NCBI GenBank assembly: GCA_032622095.1
Contig: CP136069.1
Coordinates: forward strand, 160,009,043-160,073,042
Origin: Siphonodentalium dalli
Lineage: Eukaryota > Mollusca > Scaphopoda > Gadilida > Siphonodentaliidae
Direction: 5' to 3'
Length of the DNA stretch: 64,000 nt
The notes beneath the pieces are model-generated. The model worked only from the letters and a program-made list of their open reading frames with translations, was not told the DNA's origin and searched no databases. The position numbers and the translations under genes were made by a program. Positions 10,184-23,000 of the stretch are shown here, piece by piece; the stretch's first letter is position 1; each line of letters opens with the position of its first letter.

Positions 10184-10455
10184 GAATGATATTATAGCCT
10201 TGAAATAGGGTGTCTGTCATTTGCAGAATGAGGTCCCCAGAGGGTGAATTTAGTGATGCTTCCCTGCATAGCGGGCTAGCATCACCAAATTCACCCTCTG
10301 GGGACCTCATTCTGCTGAGATGTAAGCAGAATGAGGTCCCCAGAGGGTGAATTTGGTGATGCTAGCCCACTATGCGGGGTAGCATCACTAAATTAACCCT
10401 CTGGAGACCTCATTCTGCAAATGACAGACACCCTATTTCAAGGCTTGATGATATT
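10184..10455. mobile_element. MITE, GAATGAGGTCCCC family, complete palindromic copy
   Basis: TTGAAATAGGGTGTCTGTCA (from about 10200) runs to a mirror-image end TGACAGACACCCTATTTCAA (to about 10442), and the flanks extend the symmetry. Inside are two hairpins: GAATGAGGTCCCCAGAGGGT paired with ACCCTCTGGGGACCTCATTC, each with a GTGATGCT / AGCATCAC inner stem. The whole can fold as one hairpin or as two. It lies about 0.6 kb beyond the PsGEF stop. Confidence 0.85.
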
Positions 10456-10771
10456 ATATTTTGAACCATTAGAAAGTCTTATGTTCTAAGCGATATCAAC
10501 AAACAAAATAAAACAATATCAATTCAACACGTGTGTTATTTCAGGACTTTAGATAATTCTGAGGTAAAGCATGTTTTGCAGAATTTACATATTAATACCA
10601 TTCAAGATTTTCAGTTCAGAGATGTGATATTGAGCCCATGGAAAGTAGAATATAAAAATTAAAAGGCTTTCTCAAACATTTTTGGAAAAATTAACTGAGA
10701 ACATAAGATTTTTTAATGGCGTTGACTCAAGCTGTGCCAAAAATATAGTGAATATTCCACATGTCGAAAAA

Positions 10772-10777
10772 TTTATT
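10772..10777 (-). terminator. Candidate polyadenylation signal of PsGEF
   Basis: TTTATT on the plus strand reads AATAAA on the minus strand, about 250 nt after the PsGEF stop codon. It is the closest canonical hexamer I found downstream of the last exon. Other variants are possible. Confidence 0.35.
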
Positions 10778-11024
10778 TTAGACATAATCCAAAGTTATAC
10801 AAACTTTTTTTGGTTTGTACCAATTAGAATATTGTGAAAACATCTAACTCATCAGTAGTTTTATATGGTATATATGGTTTGAATTACATAGTACTTATTT
10901 CAGGCATATTCAAAATTTTATAGATCTGAGAGAAATAAGGCATCCCCTATTCTTCAAACTTACAAAATGAAAAGGTGACACAGCATGAGCAACAATTTAC
11001 TAAATTCTTCCTTTGAATAAAAAT

Positions 11025-14000
11025 TTAGATTACAACCGAAGATGCAGAGGTATCGCTACCTCCATAGGAGGTCACATGACCAGTGATGGCACGGATTCTC
11101 TGCTCTAGAAGACTTTTCCATGCATATTTCTGTTCTGTTGAAGGGGCGCAAAACAGGGCCTTCTTGCTGCATGCTTTTCCTGTAACTGGATGCACTGCCT
11201 TTGTGTGGAAGATCAATTCTGTAGCTGAAAATAAAGAAATTGAAAACTGAATTTCAGAAAAAGTATTTAAAAAAAAATAAAGATAAAAATTGTGTTCTGC
11301 AAAAAGTCTCAAGCTATTTTATCTCTTCAGTTGAGAGCAGCAGAATAGTAAGATGGAAATATGTACAAAAGCTATTGGAGATCCTGTCCAATAACATAAT
11401 GTTTCCATATAAATTGGATGAATCTCAGGAAGATAAAAAGTTAATTTGAAAAAACTTCAATGAATAAAAAATATCGCCCATAACCTTGAATACATCCCTA
11501 AATTTTATTTAAACATCACTTGCGCATTAATAAGAAATAGCAAAGCTGAATCGGGCATTTCCAAAATATAAAATATTAAAATCAGATATCCAAAAAGGAT
11601 TTTCGTTTTCTGTAAATTTATAAAAATTATGTTTATGAAAGAGATCAAATAAATACTTACGATGATCTTTGGAGAGCTCCACACCACTTAGGTTATTCAC
11701 ATATATCGGAGAGTGGGTAACAATATAACCTTCACCTTGCCGCTCTGTCTGTAAAACCATGTCCGAAAACATCATGACGAATATCTGAAAGATCAGAAGT
11801 GACAATACTATAGAGATTCCAGCGAACATACAAAATTAATTTGGCATTCATAAAGATGAAAATAACAATTATTAAATTAAACCATTATTAAAATAGATTG
11901 ACTTTTGTCTAAAGAGTAATGATTGCATAATTTATTTGCAATAATCATATTTTATTAATGACAATGTTGGCCACAAGTGCCAGTTCTGGTGTACTATATT
12001 TAATTAACCTTCCATGACTGGAGCTTCCTGAATTTTTTAGAAAACCCTGTGCCAATGCATATATAAGAGAATACATTGGTCAAACAATATTTACTTGACG
12101 TTGTAAGCCAGCGCAATCTCTTATATATGCGAGGCTTCCTATGGGAGACTTGCATATATAAGAGAATGCACTGGCACATGATATTTAATGCTGCACCAGC
12201 ACAGCTCCTGTCATGAAAGGGTTAATGACAGTGTTGGCCACAAGTGCCAGTTCTTGTGTACTAAAATATTTACTTATGTGTTTTGCCTTTTTATTTATAT
12301 AAAAGATCAAATATTCCTACCTTTCTCCATGCTTTACCCTCCCATTTGAACAAATCTCCTGAGAATATGAGATGTCTGTCCTCCTGAGCGAGGGTAAATG
12401 ACTGGACTTTAGGAGCGAAGACAAGTCGATGCTGTATTTTGATGACCTCTGAATCTATTGAAGGCAAGGAACCAGTCGATCGGTAGTGGTCGCTGGTTGT
12501 ACTACTGTAGCCGCTCTGACTGCTGGTGCCATATGAGTAACCGCTGCTACATGCACTGCCCTGACTCGAAAGTGATGTCATACTGTCCACTCGTCCACAA
12601 CTGAAGTTTGTTACTGTGTTAACGAGCTCCTGCATGGCTGAAATAACAAATAAATTGCGTTAAAATCAGATGGATTGAACAATTGACAGGATTGAGATAA
12701 TATTTCCATAGGGAGCCTCGCATATGTAAGAGAATGCACTGGCTTATAATGTCAAGGTAAATATTTTTAGGCCCATGTTTTATCTTATATATGGGATGCT
12801 CCCTAAGGGAGACTCACATATATAAGAGAATGCACTGACACAGGGTTTTTGCAAAATTTCAGGAAGCTCTAGTCATGAAAGGGTTAAGGCATCTCAGTAT
12901 CCAACTATGTAACATGAAAGATAATGAAATTGGTTTTCATATGAAATTTTTTATGAAATGTCAGAAAAAAGAATTTTGAGAACATTTATATATTTTATCC
13001 AATGTCAAAAACAATTATTCTGACTGTCAGGAGCTGTGAACTTAATATCAGAATGTATGACCATCTTAAGTACAGATTTTCTTGACTTTACAATGAAGAT
13101 AATTATAAATAAAACATCAAATTACTTACATTCAACTATTTCCTTAAGCTTATAATAATCTTCATCATCGTTCCGAGTGCTGACGAAGATATCTCTCAGG
13201 ACCTGATACATTTCTCGAATATGCTGTAAAGAAAACAAAAACTTTAGTGACAGGTTAACCATGAGACCTAGATTGAGGATGGTAATAATCATTCAGTGTG
13301 CCACAATTTGTTTTCTGGATTCCGATAATAACAAGATAGGCTATTCATAATTCTAGATGTTCTTTGAAAAGTAATTAAATTTAGGTAAAGTTGAAAAAAG
13401 AAAAAGATTTGATGATGGGCTTCTAAAAAAGATGTTCAGGTGAGGAAGTTTAATTGAAAAAAACCCAACTGATTTAACCCTGTCTTTACTAATAACTCAC
13501 AGATGAGTAGCTCCCTCAGGAAATAAATTCAACAAACTTATTATCTGAACATTTCCCACCCATGAATAGGAATCCTTCTGCATTTTTATTATTCCTCGTC
13601 TGCTTATATTTCTCAACATCCCTCGAAATGAATATAGGCCATTGTCTTAAGATTGTTTTGGAACTGAATGGGAGAATCCATTTAGAGGGGAAAGGGTTAA
13701 CAGATCCATAAAATGGTAATATTTCAAATGATATGGCATGAGCACTCACCTGGACAGGACGGTTGATGAAGGTTGTGATGCTCGGTTGTTTTCCTTCGAG
13801 CTGAGGGTTCTTTGTGAAGCTGATGAATTCGGGAGAGTTGCGTAGATCTGATAGAATACTGTTGGCATCGCCGATTCCTCGGGCAAACATCTCATAATTC
13901 TGTACAAGGAGGTTCATCTGTAAGTAATGAAGGTGACAATGAAGCTTCTATTTAAAAATGGTGGAAATGTTTTCCATAGATCTCAGTGCAAACTGAGTAT

Positions 14001-17000
14001 ACTGTTTTCCATATAATGGCAAGGCCTTGAATTTTCTTAAAATCTAAAAGATTAGCATTTGGGGTAACCTTTTATGAAAAAAGGTTACATACATCTACCG
14101 GAGAATTTTCCTTTAAATCTTGTGTTTTCATAACCTATTCTCTCCTCCTTCATCGATTGGAGGGCGCTCAGAGCCATAGTTATACCATTGTAAACAATAT
14201 CATGATCACACTGTAATAATATAAAGGTCTTCAATTTCTATAATCAATTGCCAATCAAGATGTTAGGCACAAACTAAAGTTTAAAATCAAAGCTCGTTCA
14301 TCAGAATGATCTAAGACTATGATGAGGTGAAATGACGATGCCTGAATAAATATTTTTTAAAGACATCATTTTACAAATTTGTTTCAGACAATGTAGGACA
14401 GTGGGACATTTTGTATGACTTACCTTAGAATGATAGACAAAGCCGACGGATGACATGAAGTGTGACCCATCACTAGAGTAAGAGTTGTCAGTGTCCGACG
14501 CCATAGAGGGAGAGTTGTCCTGCATCTGCTTCACATGCCAATCTGACAGTGAGTGTAGCTGAAAATTGCAGAAAGTATAATTATGTTAAAGTGATGCAAA
14601 ACACTCTGGTAGAGTGATCAAATAGAAATGTAGAATAACATTGCTAAAAGTAGTTATTTTTACAAATTCATATTCAAATTAACAACCCACACGGTCATAC
14701 TTATATTAATTAAATGCAGAGACTCTCAGTGGCGAAATAGTTTTCGTTAGTTTATCTCTGATAGTTACGTTTTGAAAACACGTATTGTGTGTCAATACAC
14801 TGATCAATAAGTGAATAACTTACCATTTCGATATTTTGAAAGAGTACAGCGTGTTGATACTGTGACAGGATGCAGTGCCGCAGTGGTCGGGTGTATCTTT
14901 GCATTCCGAGATTCATAACCTCCGTGAAATCTGCTTCAATGTCGAGCAGTCGGTAAATAGCATTCTGCTTCTCTCGTTCGGTACCTTTAACCGTCTGTAA
15001 AGAAAATATACAAAATGAAGCTTTTTCCATGAATAAAATGAATTTAGCACTTTTGTGAGAACAAGAAAGGGACTACACCAAATAATCAGATTGTTGAGTG
15101 TCTGTGTTGTTATATGGGCAAACTACTGGTATATTATTTTGAACAATGAATTGTTACTTCTTATGTTTCCTAAGATTTCCTGTTTTTGAATCATTATGAG
15201 CAAAAGGCATTTTTGCAAGAATATTTTAATGTGAAGAATAACTTGGTTTATAGCCGGATGTGTAGTTCAGGGAAATATACAATTTTCTTAAAAGTTATAA
15301 ATAAATGCTCTAATTTTTATAATATTTTTCACAAATTAGGATAAAAATAGTACTTACTCTGTGGCCAAATGCTAACAGTGGGAGTGGAGTGCTGGTAGGA
15401 AGTTGCTTAACGTTCCGCAAGAATGCATCCTCGTCAACGGAGAACTCAGCTTCTCGGCCCTCGTACCCCTCCTCATCGGAGCTATCGCCTGTGTTGTCAC
15501 TAGCTGGGTTGCTGCTATAACAGACCATGTTCTCCTTTGATGGAAGCTTCTCGAAGGTCTCAGCTGCCATCTTCTTGGGTCGCTGTACCTCCAAAACCAA
15601 CTTGTCACCCGAGTTTCTGCAAATCGAAGAGATTGTGAGAATGAGTATTGATATATATTGAACCCATGGAAAATTCATGACTAATTGTAGAAATAGTACA
15701 CCATTAGATATATAGTGGTAATAATAATTCTTAATTTTCTTCAAATGAAATCCCCCATGTTCATGAATAAAAATACGAATTTCATCACAACGAAATTTGG
15801 TTCTCTGATAGGCAGTATAATAAAAAGTAAATAATCAATAAATTTATAAAGAACATTTACAGTGAGTTAGTTCAATGCAATTTACATTGATTTGATTCAG
15901 TTTTATCATAAATTTTTGTAATAGGATCAAATTACTTACTTCACGAGCTTGGCAACACTGACAGCAGTTGAACGAGAAATATTCTGCTTGTTGACCCGGA
16001 TGATACAGTCACCATCCTTCAAATCAGCTTCTTCTGCAGGTGATGCTGTAAATGGAAAGAACGCAAAATGTAGATAAAACAATCTCATGAGAACGCTGTG
16101 GATACCACAAATTCATTTGTTGGATGCTTACAGTAATGCCATAATAATCGACTCCTTAATCACAGCAGAATTATGGGTAATTTTTCAGGATTTAGTTGGA
16201 AATACGGCTTGCTGCCATTCATCGGAAAGCTCTCACTGAGAGTAGGGTGAATTGAGAATTCACCATGATATGACCAAGTATTGTGAGGCTTACATTGAAT
16301 GTATACTGCTAGTAGTGTATTTCTAATATATCTTACTAGTATCAAAAATATATTTTTTATTTAGAAAAATAAACGGTTTAAAACATAACTGTTACAAATG
16401 GGTTTAACTTACCTCTGTCAACTCTGCCGACCTTGACAGGGCAGGAGTCCATAACTGAGAAACCATAACCATGCTTCCCTCGGGATACAGTGATCTGAAG
16501 TGGAAAAACAGATTAGATGATTACACACACACTTAGATGATTTAATACACACACATGTGATTACACATACACTGGTCAATGTCTTTATTACAAAACTTTA
16601 CTCAAAGAATAGAAAAGTAAATTTTAGGAAATGAAAAGTTACAGAACATTTCAAATTTTGACAAGTTTGAATGTCCAAAATGTTCCCAAAGAAACCAACT
16701 GATGAAAAACAAAGAAAATTAATCTCATATCTGTATGCTTTTTTAACCCTTTCTGTGCCAAGTCCGATTTTTGTATCAACCTATATTTCCTTGATCATTT
16801 ATCAAATTTATTGATTATAAAATTAGTGATACGTTTTTTTTACAGATATTCACTCTGATATACATCATGTATCATACCGTTATGTTCTCCATCCACCATA
16901 CGTCTTTGTTGATTGTTGGAATGTTGCTATCACCTGAAAAAAGATCAATTTTATTAAAGACATATTATGGACTTGTTCAGATGTGTGACAAGTTAGTATT

Positions 17001-20000
17001 CAGGCAGTATGCCAACTGGAGGAATGTAGAATTATACTAACATCTCCAAAAACCTCAAGCAATCGACCGTACCACTTCATAGAAAAGATCGCCTGAACTT
17101 TTCTCAATTGTAAATATTTACTTCTCGATTCGGGACGCAACTATAGGTGACAAACTAACGAAAACAATTTCGCCATCGAGAGTGATTGCATTCAATTAAT
17201 ATATAAGAATGATGGTGTGTGTTGTCAATTTTGATATAATATTTGTAAAAATATTAACTATTTTGAGCAAGATTATTCTCCATATCTATTTGATCACCCG
17301 CCGGAGTGTTTCACATCACTTTAGTCACAAAATATTAATCTCAACAGAAATCTGTCCATGCAGTTCAAGAAATAAGATTTGTACAGGGTAGTTCATAGGT
17401 AAATTCTTGTATTGACTACATGCCTTGATATAGTGTGACTGACATTGCAGAATGAGGTCCTCAGAGGGTGAATTTAACGACACTATCCCACAGTGGGCTA
17501 GAGTCACAAAACTCAGTGTATGGGGAACTCATTCTGCTTTATCAGACACACTATACCATGAAACCGGAACTAAAAAATAAAAGCACATGAGAAAAAACCT
17601 AAATGTGTCTAAATAAATCTTGTAAACCTGTATTCTTTAATGCACGGATTCTAGGACAGGTGGTATGTAATAAACACAGAACAACATATGTGTTAATGGG
17701 TTTGCTAATATGGCACTTGTGACATCGCAGAACGATAGAACCCGAAGATGCATCTCTCGTTCTATCCTTCCGCACTAGTAATCCTGCCGTATCAACAAAC
17801 ACAATCATGTTGTTCTATTTATTTATTCTGTATAACTACTTACTTGTTGGCTTCACTTGAGGAGCCTGACGACTACTGGACACCCTCAGATGTTTCTTCT
17901 TTCCAACATGCTCAGTTAGCAAATAGTACCAACCAGATACTTGCTGAAGAAATCAGATAAATTGAAGACGGTCAGTATATAATAAATAGAAAATTGGGCT
18001 GTTATATGTTACATTGATTGTCAATGTGATATTCTACCTTATAAAGCTTTTTCAAAATGTAACCAATTAAATTTTTAATGAAGGGATCTCACATTTTCGA
18101 TCATATTTTTATGAATGAATGAAATGATCTCTCGCTTTACAATTATTACCTTGCTGTTAAGGTGTCAAAAAATTTGCTAGTTCCAACCCCACTCATATCT
18201 AATTTCACACTATTATTGAATCTAAGGTGACTGACACAATGTATAGATAATTTGATTATAACCGGTTATAAAATGTCGCCAAAATAATAACCAATTTTCA
18301 GACAGAAAAGCTCTGATCATTAAAAGTAACATAGAAAATAAATTAAATGTTGAACACATACTAGTACATCACACAGTGGATAGTCATAGCTAAAAAAAAA
18401 ATAGGTGAAAAACAGTGTCAATTTTAAAAGTTGGTCTTAAATCCTATGAATGGAACTCATATATATTTGACGAGGGGAAGTAACTCACCTTGCTTGGGTT
18501 CATAAGATGACGTACACCGAATGACATACATCCAAGGAATTCTGTTCCAGACTTATCTCGGTTCCACAGTGAGATGAGCAATCTTTTATTATGGTCCTCA
18601 TTCAGCAGTTCACTGTAAAGGTCAATGAAGAATTGTCATATACTGTATAGGAATGCTCTAAGGATTGATAACAAATTACTAAGCATGTGTGAAGATTTTC
18701 TTTCTATATAGTTCACTTGATCATTTCAAAGTCAAATTTTTAGTCAATGCCAATAAAACTCCAACGAAACTCCAATAGAAAATATATATAAAATCTGATA
18801 ATATTATGACCGTATTTTGTTCACATAGAAGTACAAGATGCATAGCATCACAAAATGAAATATAATATGAAAATAATATAAGTATTTAAACTTGGATAAC
18901 TTAAGGTTATATTATCAATTTGTTTATATTACTTATGAAAAGAATACCTAAAAGCCATTTATGAAATTTCCCACCAATGAATAGGAATCCTTCTGCACTA
19001 GTGTTAACTGTTCGGATGTCTGGCATCTGCTTATATTTTCTGAACACAACACCAAATAATTAATAGACCATACCATTGTATATTTTCTTAACTGAATAGG
19101 AGAAGCTACAGTATTGCCCTAAATAATCGACTCCTTAACCACAGCAGAATTATAGGTCATTTTTCAGGATTTAGTCGGAAATATGTCTTGTTGCCATTCA
19201 TCGGAAAGCTCTCACTGAGAGCTTTCCGATGAATGGCAACAAGACATATTTCCGACTAAATCCTGAAAAGTTACCAATAATTCTGCTGTGGTTAAAGAGT
19301 CGATTATTTAGGGCATTACTGTGTTTAGTAAAGAAAAGTTAAATACTTACAATGAGAATTTCTCATCATAGAGTGGATTGTTAGATCCCTTCTTGACCTG
19401 AGTTTTGCATTTCGTCCTCTTTGTCTCGTCGCTAGGGGTCAACGACAGCTGCAAAAGATATCAAATATAAATGTGAATTTGTTCTTCCCATTTTTGTGAT
19501 CTTAGGAAGAATATCTTCATCAATAATATGGGCAGGATATAAGTACCATCAATGTCATTAATATGGATGTGATAAAAAATTATAACCATTGAAAATCTTT
19601 TTAGTCCTCAGTTTTCCAAGTTCTTTATTTGCAATTAATAACATTTCAAGATTCAGAAGTTTCAAACTTCCAGCCCAGAAGAGATTTTATTTTAAAGATG
19701 AAAGTTTTTATTGCCTGGCAGAGATCTCATGAAAAGGAATCTTTTTTTCTGCCAATTCATAACACATGTATTAATTTTGGCTCATCCTTATATTTCAACA
19801 CATCTGCCTTTTTAGATTGTTACATAGTGACATACCTTAACATATGAATCACAATTTTCTTTGTAGTTAGATGTCAATTGTCTTGCTTGGATAACTGAAA
19901 ATAAAAGAAACTCAAATGTTAATGAAGATACAATCTGGAAGATATATGAAATTATGAACAATCTATGCTATAAATGAAACAAAGTTAATACCTTAGTAAT

Positions 20001-23000
20001 TTAATTAAGTCACGAAACTTGAAACTCATAAGATTAAAATTTGAACTTCAGTATCTGACTTTAACCCTTTACCCAACAAACCGGCCAAAAACGGCCAAAT
20101 AAAGCTGCAACAACCTAAATTATCTTGGGTCTGTCTTAATAAAACCATACAAATATGGATATCATTGGAACGAGCTCATTGACCACATTGTGATGGTTAC
20201 AGTTATGCCCTGTGCCAATGCATTAACACTTTTTACCATTTTTTCTTACATTCTTTAACAAACAGATAATTTTTAATATGTTAAGCCAATGCATTCTCTT
20301 ATATATGCGAGGCGACCTATGGTCCACTCGCATATATAAGAGAATGCATTGGCACAGGGCCGTTCTGTTGGGTAAAGGGTTAAGGGGAAATTCAGTAAAT
20401 TCTGAACAATAAACATAGTATTACTAAGTAATTTAAAAGTATTGTAGCCTCCACCAGGGAAGACAGTATCTGCAACAACACTTAATCTGAGAATAATATT
20501 GAGGTTATATGTACTTACTGTGAACAGTCAGTAGACCAAAGTTCATATATGCTGAGATTTTCACTTGACCTGTAAAAAGAATAGCATATTTAGAACAACA
20601 ATTTTTAACTCAATTTATTTACAAGAAAAGCACAACTTACTAAGTTATAGATGTCCAATCCATTTAGCACTAAGGTTGTACCTAAATTTATTAACCCAAA
20701 TTCAGACTAAACTGACAATTATTATTAGCTATAATAGTGCAAAAATGGATAAAAAATATGAATTCAATTATTATTATCAAGATTATTTTTGTTTCAATTC
20801 ATACCAGAACAAACCAAAGTTCTCATTCATCTTGCTTCATGTCATACTAAATATTGATTTGGTGAAGCAATAAAGTTTTTTTTAATGATATAATACTATT
20901 TTCATGGAAATGTTTTTATTTTAAGGCTTCTCAGTGAATACCAACCTCTTTTGAAAATAGCGTGACTAACAGTGTCAGGCACATGGGCAGTTCTACAGCT
21001 ACCCTTCTCTAACTCTTTCACCATATCTTAGAAGCAACTATAGAGACACACTTAAAAATCCATGAATACACAACCAACCACTGAGACCAGGCAACAGTTT
21101 TGAAACACTGAAGTCAAATGGAATGTATTAATTTGACAACTTGGTCAATGACTATTTAGGTTTATTTCTTGTTTGATGGATTTAGCTACACAGTTTGTGC
21201 AGTAAGAAGTCACTTAGTCCTTTTAATACACTCCAAAGAAGATGACTGAATAAATATTCCCAGCACACAGTATATATATATATCCAATGATAGTTGTCAA
21301 GTTGTCAGTTGTCACTCAGATTGAATTTAGCACAGATTTGTCCACAAGATAAAATACCAAGTGTAATGTCAGATATATATCTTCCTGGGGTGACAACCAG
21401 AGCAGCTCTAGTTCATCTGATAGTGGTGACATGATATGACCAACACACCTGGAGTTAATTAGGTGATGACATCACCTTATTAGCATATCTGTCTGTCACC
21501 TAGCTGCTAATTAACAGCAGCCTCATTAATTAGGTATTGTGTAATCACAGGTCTATGGGAACAGCCCTGGTCAGAGTTGATAAAGCTGTGAACACCAATA
21601 TAGGTGTATATATAGCTTGTAAAAACACCACCTCTATCAAAGGAGAAGGGTGCAATTAAGCCCCTTGTAGTTCCAAGATCTAAGGGTAGGGTGCTTGGCT
21701 GGGTAACCAGATTAATCACCATGAGCTTCCTCATTTTAACACATTATCCGATGACCGTCTCCAGTGAGCTTATCAAGATTTTGCTAATCCATTTTTAATA
21801 AAAGTTTTCAGGTACAATATGATATTTAATCAAATCTGATTCATACATCCAAATGTATGTCGCGAATGGACTTAAATTTTATGTAAACTGATTCCTGATA
21901 ATTTAAAAGAGAAACACTCCATATATAAAGCATGTCATGGTCTCAAAAATAAACAAATAGATAAATTAATAAAATAAAAAGATGTAATAATTTTTTTTTT
22001 TTAATTATATATAGAAGGAAAGCTTTTTCATGCACTTTTGCCTGTTCATTGTTCATCAACATTGCCATATTTTATAATAAACAATCAGTACATTTTGGAC
22101 AGGGGATATTCAAAGTCACACATTAAAATTACTGATCATAATATACCATTACAAAGTACACTAAAATCTACAATGAACATTGGTTCACAGTATTAAGTAG
22201 AAAAACTTAAAACTTTTTATATTTGAAGAAATAATTCTGAACCTTTGGCTAGATAAGAGTTAAACTTTGCTTCAAGGCCTGAATTTTGCAAGGTTATCTA
22301 ATGAGCGATCTGGACTATCATTTGACTCATTAAGCAAATTAGATTATAACTGACCACAGGGTAGACCAAGGGAACACATATGTGATTTTATCAGTTTAAA
22401 TTTGGCTGCAGGCCATGACCCTATCATTGGCTACTCCTTGCTACCCTATCCAAAATTCATTTCCCACTGATACATTTGCATTGGTATAACAAAGGACTTC
22501 CTTTAGCCCTGAGGTGAAGTCAGTCTTAAGAGGGCTGGTCATCTCTGGGTTACCTTTTAGAGGAAACTAACAAAAGAATTTATAATATATTTTGAGCCTG
22601 TTTGCAGGGACCAGCATAGAGGGCGACTTGGGGGGGGGGGGGGGCATCTTCTCCCTAAAATGTGCCACTTCTTCCTAGTATTCTGTCTCAGAGAGAAGTG
22701 AATTCTCTCTCATGTACCTGTATGCATATATCCCAACAGCAGATTTAAAGTAAATTTTACAGATTATAAAGGTGTTCATACTCACTAGAATGGTTTTTAA
22801 AATGGTGCTTGTGTTGCATAATACTTATTCGATATAGATGCATGATGAAGTATAAAATCAAATTTCAGTCTTTATGACTTAGTGTAAACAATAATTATTT
22901 GAACAAAAGAACAGAACATCACATTGACAATTATACATAATGAGAAAAAAACATAGTTCAAATGAGGATTAGATAACAAGCCATGTTACATCGAGTGTCA

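Noticed and set aside
21507-21734. 75-codon minus-strand frame in PsGEF intron 1 as an alternative exon
   Set aside because: No matching acceptor or donor gives a phase-compatible junction, and the composition looks non-coding.
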